Below, piece by piece: positions 8,420 to 16,704 of a stretch of DNA of 64,000 nt. The DNA is taken from contig NZ_VOGY01000003.1 in the NCBI RefSeq assembly GCF_008033385.1, positions 310,001-374,000 of the forward strand, written 5' to 3'. The notes beneath the pieces were generated by a model. It ran no database searches. It was not told the DNA's origin and worked only from the letters and a program-made list of their open reading frames with translations. The DNA is from Algibacter pacificus (GTDB taxonomy: Bacteria; Bacteroidota; Bacteroidia; Flavobacteriales; Flavobacteriaceae). The stretch's first letter is position 1. Each line of letters starts with the position of its first letter. The position numbers and the translations under genes were made by a program.

Positions 8420-9040
8420 ATGAGCGACTCTATTATAAATTCAGGATTAAAAAATAGTTTTACTTACCAAGTTTATAGAGATTTGGTAAAACAGTTAGTT
8501 GAAAAAAACGGAAATACAGGTCCTGAGCAAAAGGAGGATTTGGCAAATTATACGAAGCTCAATGATAAGCGCATGAAACGTTGGGATAAAACGATTAAAA
8601 TTTCTGAAGGCGATAAAAAGCAAATTGAGGCTTTTGAAAAAAAAACCACCTGGCTTGTAATTACCGAAAGCTGGTGTGGCGATGCAGCTCATGTGTTACC
8701 AGCGATTAATAAAATAGCCGAATTAAACGATAATATTGATATGAAGGTCGTACTTCGTGATGAGAATTTAGAACTTATGGATGCTTTTTTAACCAATGGC
8801 GGTCGTGCTATTCCTAAACTAATTATGATTGATGATGCTACGGGAGATGTTTATAACACCTTTGGACCACGACCAAGTGAAGCCACGAATTTAGTTAATA
8901 GATTTAAAGCTGAAAATGGAGCATTAACAGCAGAATTTAAGGAAGATTTACAACACTGGTACAATAAAGATAAAGGACAGAATATTATAAAAGATATCAC
9001 TAAAATTCTTTCGGAAGTAAGCCCGGTTTCTGTGGTTTAA
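8420..9040 (+). CDS. Thioredoxin-like protein with single redox cysteine
   Basis: A 206-residue thioredoxin-fold protein. The segment WLVITESWCGDAAHVLPAINKIAE corresponds to the thioredoxin active site, but the motif is WCGDAAH, so only one cysteine is present in place of CxxC. Such proteins are annotated as the thioredoxin_9 family in Bacteroidota. The cis-Pro region is visible in GGRAIPKLIMID. The start at 8420 (MSDSIINSG) is chosen because the upstream in-frame ATG at 8387 lies in AT-rich leader sequence and adds a non-conserved stretch. The 3' end overlaps the convergent TonB-like gene by 4 bp. Confidence 0.82.
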   Translation: MSDSIINSGLKNSFTYQVYRDLVKQLVEKNGNTGPEQKEDLANYTKLNDKRMKRWDKTIKISEGDKKQIEAFEKKTTWLVITESWCGDAAHVLPAINKIAELNDNIDMKVVLRDENLELMDAFLTNGGRAIPKLIMIDDATGDVYNTFGPRPSEATNLVNRFKAENGALTAEFKEDLQHWYNKDKGQNIIKDITKILSEVSPVSVV

Positions 9041-9753
9041 TTTTTTCCTATAAAATTGAAGGTAATACTTCCAATTTGAGATGCCTTGGAGCCTTCGCTA
9101 CTAAATTTAGATTTTTTGGCGTATTCCAAGGCATGTTTTATTAAACAAGCATTGGACGTGTTAGAGGAGCTGTTTACATAAGTATCTGTAACGTTTCCCT
9201 TAGCATCAACAGTAATATTTATAACCACTTTGCCATCCACTTCACAAAGGTAAACTGGCACAGGAATATAGATTTTTTTCCGGTTTGATAACGAGTAGCT
9301 TATTGTACTTTTAGAGTTGTTAGATTCCTCGTTTTGTTTTTCAAGTAAATCGTTTATTTTATTGAAAGATGATAATTGATCTTCATCAAGTTTAGAATCT
9401 ATAGGTTCATGTTTTTTAGAGTAAGATTCCACAGCATTTAGCGGGCTATTTTCATTTTGAGGCACATAATCTTCCGGAGGCGCCACTCTTTTATAAGCAG
9501 GTGCAAAATGCTTATTTTTTTGAGCTTCATTAAAAGCAGCATTGGTTTCGGCCTTCGCGTTATTTAGTTTTTCTAAAATTTGAAGCTGTTTTATTTCTTC
9601 TTCGGTAAGTGGTTTTTCAGGCTCTAATTCGTAGTAGCTTTCAGCGGCTAATTTAATTTGCTGTTTTATATTAATATTGAACATAACAAGTAATACGGTT
9701 CCCGAAATGAGAAGCGTAACAAGCAAAGCTTTATGTTGATCGGTTAGGTTCAA
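9037..9753 (-). CDS. TonB-like energy transducer
   Basis: A 238-residue protein with one N-terminal membrane anchor (about residues 8-28). A charged Pro/Glu-rich periplasmic spacer follows, and then a C-terminal TonB-type domain: the strands GKVVINITVDAKGNVTDTYV and a final hydrophobic strand IGSITFNF. TonB proteins transmit the ExbBD proton-motive force to outer-membrane receptors, two of which are in this window. No exbB or exbD is nearby. The central region contains a paired-cysteine stretch (YLCEV, NACLIK), unusual for TonB. Confidence 0.78.
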   Translation of the reverse strand: MNLTDQHKALLVTLLISGTVLLVMFNINIKQQIKLAAESYYELEPEKPLTEEEIKQLQILEKLNNAKAETNAAFNEAQKNKHFAPAYKRVAPPEDYVPQNENSPLNAVESYSKKHEPIDSKLDEDQLSSFNKINDLLEKQNEESNNSKSTISYSLSNRKKIYIPVPVYLCEVDGKVVINITVDAKGNVTDTYVNSSSNTSNACLIKHALEYAKKSKFSSEGSKASQIGSITFNFIGKN

Positions 9754-9805
9754 ATCGATAAATTAACGGGCAAATATTTAGTAAATATACGTGAAAACGT
9801 TGAGT

Positions 9806-10498
9806 TTAGACGTTTAGTGATGTTATGAACTCCTCGACAGAAACTCCGTTTTTTACATCAAAATCACCAATTTTTGTTCTTCGTAAAGCGGATAAGTAAG
9901 CACCAGATTCTAAAGCCTTTCCAAAATCCTGCGCTAGTGAGCGAATGTAAGTGCCTTTGCTACAAACAATTCTAAAATCAATATTTAAACCATCGATTTT
10001 CGTGATTTCAAATTCTGAAACATGAACGGTTCTCGATTTAATATCTACGGTTTCACCAGCGCGAGCATATTCATATAAGCGTTTTCCGTCTTTTTTTAGT
10101 GCTGAAAATATGGGCGGAAATTGTTCAATATCTCCTGTAAATTGCTCTGTGGTTTTATGAATTAAATCTTCGGTAATATGTTTGGTTTCAAAGGTTTCGT
10201 TGACTTCTGTTTCCAAATCATAAGACGGTGTAGTGCCGCCTAAAACAAACGTACCAGTATATTCTTTTATTTGTCCTTGGAACGTATCAATTTGCTTGGT
10301 CATTTTTCCGGTACAAATCACCAATAAACCTGTGGCCAAAGGGTCTAAAGTTCCTGCATGACCAACTTTTATTTTCTTTATGTTGAACGCCTGTCGGATT
10401 TCCCAACGCAGTTTGTTCACTACCTGAAAAGAGGTCCAAGTTAGTGGTTTGTCAATTAATAGAACTTGGCCTGCTTGATAATCCTCGGCTGTTTTCAT
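9806..10498 (-). CDS. truB: tRNA pseudouridine(55) synthase
   Basis: A 230-residue TruB that makes pseudouridine 55 in the T-loop of tRNAs. The catalytic aspartate is D52 in GHAGTLDPLATGLLV, the family's diagnostic motif. Other conserved blocks are LLIDKPLTWTSFQVVN, FPPIFSALKKDGKRLYEYARAG and CSKGTYIRSLAQDFG. It lies 1 bp downstream of uppP on the same strand, an order conserved in flavobacteria (ftsX, DUF3098, uppP, truB). Confidence 0.97.
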   Translation of the reverse strand: MKTAEDYQAGQVLLIDKPLTWTSFQVVNKLRWEIRQAFNIKKIKVGHAGTLDPLATGLLVICTGKMTKQIDTFQGQIKEYTGTFVLGGTTPSYDLETEVNETFETKHITEDLIHKTTEQFTGDIEQFPPIFSALKKDGKRLYEYARAGETVDIKSRTVHVSEFEITKIDGLNIDFRIVCSKGTYIRSLAQDFGKALESGAYLSALRRTKIGDFDVKNGVSVEEFITSLNV

Positions 10499-10499
10499 A

Positions 10500-11294
10500 T
10501 TAACTTAATAAAGAATAGGCAATGGCAATAACACCAACCACTAAGCAATAAATAGCAAAGTAAGATAGTTTGCTTTTCTTCACCAAAGAAATCATCCAAG
10601 TACACGCAAATAAACCAGCAACAAAAGCGGCAACAAAACCAATGGAAAGGGTAGTGAAATTTCCGCTATCGTAAGCTAAATCACCACTTAAAACATCTTT
10701 AGCTATTTTCCCGAAGATTAATGGTACGACCATTAAAAATGAAAAACGAGCAGCTTTTGTTTTATCGTTTCCTAATAAAACCGATGTGGAAATTGTAGCG
10801 CCCGATCTAGAAATACCTGGTAACATGGCAATAGCTTGAGAAATACCAATAATAAAAGCATCTTTAAAGGTTACGTTTTTATTGGTGTCCTTGGCTTTAT
10901 CGGCTAAATACAATAAAACTGCGGTTACAATAAGCATGCAGCCTACCAATAAAATGTTTCCACCAAAAAGTGACTCTAATTGTTCTTCAAAAAATAAACC
11001 AACAATTACAGCCGGAATCATAGAAATAGCAATTTTTGAAATGAATTGTAAATCTTCATTCCATTCAAATTTTAAGGCTCCTTTTAAAAGATCGAAAATA
11101 TCTTTTCTAAAAATAACCATAGTACTCAGCGCTGTTGCAAAGTGTAGTACTACAGTAAAAAGTAAACTTTGTTCTGCGACTTGAGTATCGCCTAAAATAG
11201 CTTTTCCTATTTCTAAATGTCCACTGGACGACACCGGTAAAAATTCAGTAAGTCCTTGAATAATACCGAGTATAATTGCATCTATTATTTCCAT
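10500..11294 (-). CDS. uppP: Undecaprenyl-diphosphatase
   Basis: A 264-residue BacA-type undecaprenyl pyrophosphate phosphatase of the inner membrane. It recycles the lipid carrier for peptidoglycan and other surface polymers and gives some bacitracin tolerance. Both active-site signatures are intact: GIIQGLTEFLPVSSSGH near the N-terminus and MLPGISRSGATISTS in the middle. Eight hydrophobic segments are visible. It is cotranscribed with truB (1-bp gap). Confidence 0.97.
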   Translation of the reverse strand: MEIIDAIILGIIQGLTEFLPVSSSGHLEIGKAILGDTQVAEQSLLFTVVLHFATALSTMVIFRKDIFDLLKGALKFEWNEDLQFISKIAISMIPAVIVGLFFEEQLESLFGGNILLVGCMLIVTAVLLYLADKAKDTNKNVTFKDAFIIGISQAIAMLPGISRSGATISTSVLLGNDKTKAARFSFLMVVPLIFGKIAKDVLSGDLAYDSGNFTTLSIGFVAAFVAGLFACTWMISLVKKSKLSYFAIYCLVVGVIAIAYSLLS

Positions 11295-11425
11295 AGGGCA
11301 AAAATATTAAAATTGAGTTACTAACGTCATGTTAATCTTATAAAAATTTGATACTTTCAAAGTGGAATTGCTAATTCTAGAAAAACAAGGCAGAATTATT
11401 AAATATTCTTGATAATTAAATAGAG

Positions 11426-12547
11426 ATGAAAATTGTACTAGCCCCCGATAAATTTAAAAATTCCTTAACCGGTTTGGCGTTTTGTAAGGCTGTTGAAGCA
11501 GGGATCCATGCTGTAAATCCGGATATTGATATTTTAAAATTACCACTTGCCGATGGAGGAGATGGTACTATTGATGTTGTAAATTTTTATTTGAAAGGTG
11601 ATATTGTTTCGGTTGAAGTTCATAATCCGTTTTTTAAACTTATCAAAGCGAATTATTTATATGCTGAAGATTCTAAAACAGCTTTTATTGAAATGGCTGA
11701 AGCATCGGGAGTAAAATTATTACAGCCCGAACAATTCGATTGTAAAAATGCCACTACATGTGGTACAGGCGATATGATTTTGGATGCCTTAGATATAGGA
11801 GCCGAAACCATTATTTTGGGTATTGGAGGGAGTGCCACCAACGATTGTGGTATTGGCATGGCAACCGCGTTGGGATATCGTTTTTTAGATGAAAATGAAC
11901 AGGAGGTTAAGCCTATTGGTGCTAATTTATCAAAAATCAAATCGATTGAAGCAACCCATGTACATCCCAAAATGGGTGACGTCAGTTTTAAAGTGGCTTG
12001 CGATGTTACCAATCCGTTATACGGGAAACATGGGGCGGCTCAGGTTTATGCGGCTCAAAAGGGGGCTACTACGGCCGATATTAAAATGTTAGATGCTGGT
12101 TTAACGTCTTTTTCCGAAATTTTAAATGCTGTATTTGGTATCAATGCGCAAAGCATTGAAGGTGCGGGTGCTGCTGGCGGGATGGGGATAGCATCAAAAG
12201 TATTTTTAAATGCGACTTTAGAATCCGGTATTCAGCTTATTAAGGATTTAGCAAATTTTGATGAACACTTGAATGATACCGATTGGATTATTACAGGAGA
12301 AGGGAAGCTTGATACACAAACCATGTCTGGGAAAACGATACAAGGCGTGTTATCTTCCGCGAAAGCGAAACAGATAAAAGTTGCTGCTTTTTGCGGCGCT
12401 ATAGATTTGGACGAAAATGAAGCCAAAGCAATCGGGATAGAATACACCGATGCTGTTATGAATTACGCTGAAAATTTAGAAGATGCTATGAAAAACTCTA
12501 AAATTTACGTAGAAAAAATGGCTAAGCTATTTACTAAGCAATTATAA
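11426..12547 (+). CDS. Glycerate kinase, GlxK/GarK family
   Basis: A 373-residue glycerate 2-kinase of type I, which phosphorylates D-glycerate for entry into glycolysis. Signatures are KIVLAPDKFKNSLTGL at the start, LPLADGGDGTIDV, GIGGSATNDCGIGMATALG and GAAGGMGIASKVFL. It is transcribed opposite to uppP and to the DUF3098 gene. In relatives uppP usually follows DUF3098 directly, so this gene together with the repeat cluster behind it appears inserted into a conserved block. No other glycerate or glyoxylate pathway gene is adjacent. Confidence 0.92.
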   Translation: MKIVLAPDKFKNSLTGLAFCKAVEAGIHAVNPDIDILKLPLADGGDGTIDVVNFYLKGDIVSVEVHNPFFKLIKANYLYAEDSKTAFIEMAEASGVKLLQPEQFDCKNATTCGTGDMILDALDIGAETIILGIGGSATNDCGIGMATALGYRFLDENEQEVKPIGANLSKIKSIEATHVHPKMGDVSFKVACDVTNPLYGKHGAAQVYAAQKGATTADIKMLDAGLTSFSEILNAVFGINAQSIEGAGAAGGMGIASKVFLNATLESGIQLIKDLANFDEHLNDTDWIITGEGKLDTQTMSGKTIQGVLSSAKAKQIKVAAFCGAIDLDENEAKAIGIEYTDAVMNYAENLEDAMKNSKIYVEKMAKLFTKQL

Positions 12548-12567
12548 AAATTTGTTTTAAATCCTGA

Positions 12568-12950
12568 GTCATTTCGGCGATAGGAGAAATCACACTCTGC
12601 TTGTGTATGTTGAGTTTGTTTATGTGATATCTCACTTCGATAGACATGACAAATAGTATAAACATGATGTGTAATTATATTGTCCCTGTCATTTCGACGA
12701 TAGGAGAAATCACATCACCTTGAGTGTATGCCAGTATAGAGGAAGTTAAGTTTTACGCAACTTCAATAGAGGATTATAAACTTAATTATCAAGTAAAAAT
12801 TTATGGTTTAGTCTTTTCAACGTAAGGAGAAATCACACTTTGCTTACGTTTGTTTATGTGATGTCTCACTTCGATCGACATGATAAATTGGGTAAAAATA
12901 AGCAGTCATTGCAACGTCATAATTTTTGGTAAGAAGGAGAAATCACATAA
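12568..12950. repeat. Cluster of palindromic intergenic repeats
   Basis: The 426-bp gap 12548-12973 holds no gene but several copies of one imperfect inverted repeat. The left arm is GTCATTTCGACGATAGGAGA and continues AATCACA. The right arm is TATGTGATGTCTCACTTCGA followed by xGACATGAC, roughly the complement of the left. Full units lie at 12568-12650 and 12811-12884, an isolated left arm at 12688-12720, and a degraded left arm at about 12916-12950. The same family recurs at 43433-43660, 43733-43965 and 44187-44257. It resembles REP/MITE-type elements; no transposase is in the window. Confidence 0.8.
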
Positions 12951-12973
12951 CAGTGAGCTCATCTAAAACCGCC

Positions 12974-13228
12974 TTACTTCTTATCAGGATTTAACAAAAT
13001 AGCATAAATCTGAATACCAAATCCAATTATAATAAGCATGGGAGCCAAACGAATACGTCTCCAGCTAAAAATTTCTGGGTTAAAAACCGCAGGATCGTCA
13101 CTTCCACCGCCAGACATTAAAATAAAACCAAGCGCAATAATAGCGAGACCAATAAACATAAATTTATAGTTCTTTTTACCAAATACAAAGGTCGCTTTTG
13201 CGGCTTCTTTTTGTTTTTTCTCTCCCAT
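12974..13228 (-). CDS. DUF3098 small membrane protein
   Basis: An 84-residue protein with two membrane helices (about residues 26-44 and 63-80) separated by a loop with SDDPAVFNPEIFSWRRIRLAP. It matches the DUF3098 family, which in Bacteroidota sits directly after ftsX and before uppP. A role near the cell-division or envelope machinery is inferred from that location only. The start at 13228 (MGEKKQKEAA) is preferred over the in-frame ATG at 13261, which adds 11 residues in the AT-rich leader. Here a trpB-like gene lies between it and ftsX. Confidence 0.82.
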   Translation of the reverse strand: MGEKKQKEAAKATFVFGKKNYKFMFIGLAIIALGFILMSGGGSDDPAVFNPEIFSWRRIRLAPMLIIIGFGIQIYAILLNPDKK

Positions 13229-13315
13229 AATATTATAGATATTGCTCTTTTTTATAACCAAAAAGCAAAGTAACAGTTTTTATTTCTTAAATTTTGTTAA
13301 GTGTATTTACTTTTT

Positions 13316-14518
13316 TTAATCTGGTATGCCATAGGTGTCAATAACATAATCTAAATCTTTATCACCACGACCACTTAAATTGACTAAAATGGATTGTTTT
13401 GGTTTTTTTTGAGCAAGTTTTAAAGCGTAAGCAACGGCATGCGAACTTTCTAAAGCAGGAATAATACCTTCCAAACGGCTTAATTCAAAAAAGGCATCAA
13501 TACATTCTTTATCTGTAATAGAATCGTAAGTTACTTTTTCTAAATCTTTTAGCATACTGTGTTCTGGTCCAACGCCTGGGTAGTCTAATCCACTAGCAAC
13601 CGAGTGTACGGGTGCTGGTTCGCCATTTTCATCTTGTAACACATAGCATTTAAAACCATGGATCATACCAGGTTTTCCTAAAGTCATGGTTGCGGCGTGA
13701 TCTCCCATTTTAAAAGATGTTCCGCCGGGCTCAATGCCATAAAGTGTACATTCATCATCAAATAAAAATGCAGAAAATATACCCATAGCATTACTACCGC
13801 CGCCAACACAAGCCACTACATTGTCGGGTAATTCACCGGTCATTTCAAAAAATTGATCTTTAGCTTCAATCCCTACAACACGTTGAAAATCTCTCACCAT
13901 CATTGGGAAAGGGTGTGGCCCCACAACAGAACCAATACAGTAAATAGAATTTATTGGGTCTTTTAAATAGGCTTCAAAAGCGCTATCTACGGCTTCTTTT
14001 AAGGTTTTTAAACCATGAGTCACGGGTACAACAGTAGTGCCTAAAATTTTCATACGTTGTACATTTGGATACTCTTTAGCAATATCCACTTCACCCATGT
14101 GTATTTCGCACTCCAATCCAAAATAGGCTGCCGCAGTTGCTAAGGCTACACCGTGTTGACCAGCTCCAGTTTCGGCAATTAGCTTTGTCTTGCCCATATA
14201 TTTTGCAAGTAAAGCTTCACCCATACAATGGTTTAATTTATGTGCGCCGGTATGGTTTAAATCTTCGCGTTTTAAATAAATTTGACCACCATATTTTTGA
14301 GATAACCTACTGCAATGATAAACAGGTGTTGGTCTGCCTTGAAAATGTTTTCTTATGTTTCGTAATTCGGTAATAAATTTATGAGACTTACTTATAGAGA
14401 AATAAGCATCATTAATTTTTTTCATTTCTTCCTCTAAATTAGGTGGAATAAATGCGCCTCCGTATGTTCCGAAAAATCCATCTTTATCAGGATTGTTTTT
14501 GAAATAATTTTTAGACAT
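13316..14518 (-). CDS. Stand-alone tryptophan synthase beta-like protein
   Basis: A 400-residue fold-type II PLP enzyme with clear TrpB features. The PLP lysine is K94 in HTGAHK, the catalytic glutamate is E116 in AETGAGQHG, the phosphate-binding loop is GGGSNA and the C-terminal motif is [11 protein letters not shown]. TrpB condenses indole with serine. However, no trpA or other trp gene is present. It differs from canonical TrpB at usually fixed places: [14 protein letters not shown] for HKINNTLGQALLAK, and [13 protein letters not shown] in the region that contacts TrpA. It lies between ftsX and DUF3098, an unusual site. It may be a stand-alone indole-salvage paralogue or act on another substrate. 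Confidence 0.8.
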   Translation of the reverse strand: MSKNYFKNNPDKDGFFGTYGGAFIPPNLEEEMKKINDAYFSISKSHKFITELRNIRKHFQGRPTPVYHCSRLSQKYGGQIYLKREDLNHTGAHKLNHCMGEALLAKYMGKTKLIAETGAGQHGVALATAAAYFGLECEIHMGEVDIAKEYPNVQRMKILGTTVVPVTHGLKTLKEAVDSAFEAYLKDPINSIYCIGSVVGPHPFPMMVRDFQRVVGIEAKDQFFEMTGELPDNVVACVGGGSNAMGIFSAFLFDDECTLYGIEPGGTSFKMGDHAATMTLGKPGMIHGFKCYVLQDENGEPAPVHSVASGLDYPGVGPEHSMLKDLEKVTYDSITDKECIDAFFELSRLEGIIPALESSHAVAYALKLAQKKPKQSILVNLSGRGDKDLDYVIDTYGIPD

Positions 14519-14566
14519 TGGTATGATTTTTTTGAAGTACTAAATATAAGTTTTTTATTATTGAAT

Positions 14567-15445
14567 TTAATAATACAGTTCGTCTGTTTTTAAATTCAAA
14601 AAACGTTGTGTTGCAAAATGGGTGCTTATCCAAGTGATTAAAATACCTAAACCAAAAATAACACCGAACAAAATTGCGACTAAAATGGGGTTGCTCAGCA
14701 GGCCTAATTCGGTAAACGTTTTATCTAAATAATATAAAACTACGGCCATGCCTATTAATGCTAAGATTGCGCCAATAATACCTAAACGGACACTTTGCCA
14801 AACAAACGGGCGACGAATAAAGCGTTTTGTAGCACCAACCATTTGCATGGTTTTAATGGTGAATCGTTTAGAATATACAGCCAATCGGATAGAACTGTTT
14901 ATTAATAATACAGCAATAAGTGTAAAAATTCCGCTAATAACCAAAACCCAAAAACTAATTTTTCTTACGTTATCGTTCATCAGGTTTACTAAGTCGTTAT
15001 CATAAGTAACTTCTTCTACAAAGTTTTTATTTAACGCTTCCGCTGAAATTTTTTCAAGATGTTCCGAAGTAACAAAATCGGCTTTTAAATGGACATCAAT
15101 CGAGTTTTGCAACGGGTTATAGCCCACAAAATCCATAAAATCTTCGCCGTTTTCGGCTTTCATAAATTCGGCCGCCTGTTCTTTGGAGACGTATTCGGTA
15201 GTTTTTACATAATCGGCCATGGCCAAGCTTTTTTCAAGCTGCTTGGTTTCAACATCTTTTGCAGAATCTTTCAAATAAATGGTAACTACTACTTGCTCTT
15301 TAAAGTGATCGGAAACTTTTTTAGCATTTAACACCAACATACCCAACAAGCCTAGTAAAAATAAGACTAAAGCAATACTTAAAACCACCGAAAAATACGA
15401 TGAAATTAGTCTACGTTTTTGATGTTTTTCAAAAGATGAACTCAT
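14567..15445 (-). CDS. ftsX: Cell division protein FtsX
   Basis: A 292-residue FtsX-type permease with a short cytosolic N-terminus, one membrane helix (about residues 20-42), a roughly 120-residue periplasmic domain (FKEQVVVTIYLKDSAKD onward) and three C-terminal helices, the FtsX topology. With FtsE it links divisome assembly to activation of cell-wall hydrolases. ftsE is not adjacent, as is common in Bacteroidota. It is first in the leftward block ftsX, trpB-like, DUF3098. Confidence 0.9.
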   Translation of the reverse strand: MSSSFEKHQKRRLISSYFSVVLSIALVLFLLGLLGMLVLNAKKVSDHFKEQVVVTIYLKDSAKDVETKQLEKSLAMADYVKTTEYVSKEQAAEFMKAENGEDFMDFVGYNPLQNSIDVHLKADFVTSEHLEKISAEALNKNFVEEVTYDNDLVNLMNDNVRKISFWVLVISGIFTLIAVLLINSSIRLAVYSKRFTIKTMQMVGATKRFIRRPFVWQSVRLGIIGAILALIGMAVVLYYLDKTFTELGLLSNPILVAILFGVIFGLGILITWISTHFATQRFLNLKTDELYY

Positions 15446-15600
15446 AAAAGATGTGGATTAATATTGTAAAAATAATAAAGAATAGTGAATCTTCATTTAA
15501 ATAAACTGAAACATATTGAAATTGTTGTTAATGGCTATAATTTCTTTGTCATTAATTATCCAAAAAGACGGTATTTTCACTTAAAAACAATAAAGCTGTT

Positions 15601-16530
15601 TTAATCTTTCAAGTTGATGCTAATTTTTTTAGGCGGTTTACTAATAATATAAACCCCTATAACAACCATTACGCAGCTTAGTATTTTAACCAAATTAATG
15701 TCTTGTGCGTATTCTTCTTTCATTAAAACAAAGGCGTAAATAGTGACCATTAAAAAACTAATTACGGGTTGTAAATAAATGTAACTGCTAGTAACCGATG
15801 GCATCACGTGGTTTAGCGCAAATACATTCAGTATATAAGCAAAGAAGGTTGTAAACAGGACCACATAGCCAATAACGAAATAGGTGTTTGTGCTAAAGGT
15901 ATCAAAACTTGTTTTCATTATAGACTGGAAACTAAATGGTAAAATAAAAATAAATCCAAATAAAAACATCCAGCTAATAACCGTTATGGCATGGTATTTT
16001 TTCATTAAAGTTTTAGCTATTACAAGGTACAGCCCGTAGCTTGAGGCATTTAGGAATACCAAACAATTTCCCAATAAAGAACTTGTACCAGAGGCTTTGT
16101 TTCCGTAAGCGATTAAAAACAAAGCTCCTATGCCGGCAACCACGATACCAATAAGTTTGTTTTTTGTCATTCGTTCTTTTAAAATAAAGAAGCTAAAAAT
16201 AAAAACCAAAACCGGGGTAACCGTCATAATTATGGAAGCATCTACGGGCGATGTTAAATTAATACCATGAAAAAAGAACATCATGTTTGCGGCAGCTCCA
16301 AGCAATCCACAAAGGGCTAAACGAACAAAATCTTTAGATTCTACTTTTTCTTTAACAAATAAAAATTTTATTGCCCAGAACAACACAGCGCAACATGCTA
16401 GGCGTATAAACACAAAAGCTGTTGGGCCTATTTTATGTGGCATAATCCCTTTGGCAATAATGTAGTTTGCACCATAAATAAGGTTAGCACCAAAAAGAGC
16501 AAAGTGTGCTTTGTAAATATTAGAATTCAA
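15601..16530 (-). CDS. DMT superfamily (EamA) transporter
   Basis: A 309-residue inner-membrane protein with ten predicted helices made of two EamA repeats (about residues 8-140 and 150-295), the usual drug/metabolite exporter architecture. Typical features are NLIYGANYIIAKG in the first helix and TSPVDASIIMTVTPVLVFIFS closing the first repeat. The substrate cannot be inferred. It is transcribed away from leuS; the 174-bp region between them contains the leuS promoter. Confidence 0.87.
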   Translation of the reverse strand: MNSNIYKAHFALFGANLIYGANYIIAKGIMPHKIGPTAFVFIRLACCAVLFWAIKFLFVKEKVESKDFVRLALCGLLGAAANMMFFFHGINLTSPVDASIIMTVTPVLVFIFSFFILKERMTKNKLIGIVVAGIGALFLIAYGNKASGTSSLLGNCLVFLNASSYGLYLVIAKTLMKKYHAITVISWMFLFGFIFILPFSFQSIMKTSFDTFSTNTYFVIGYVVLFTTFFAYILNVFALNHVMPSVTSSYIYLQPVISFLMVTIYAFVLMKEEYAQDINLVKILSCVMVVIGVYIISKPPKKISINLKD

Positions 16531-16638
16531 TACGTTGTGTTTTAATGCGCAAAAGTAAAAGTATCTCGTTAAAATAGCATGTTTTTTAGGGGTTTTAACT
16601 TATAAAAATAAAAGATTTTTAAGTTGATTTATAAACCG

Positions 16639-16646
16639 TAAATTTG
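16639..16646 (+). promoter_or_regulatory. -7 element for leuS
   Basis: TAAATTTG matches TAnnTTTG, 59 bp before the leuS start. No well-spaced -33 TTG is evident. Confidence 0.45.
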
Positions 16647-16704
16647 CGCCGAATATGGCCGTTTTAAAAACAGCCGGGTAGTAATTCGAAAATAATAAAT
16701 AAGG

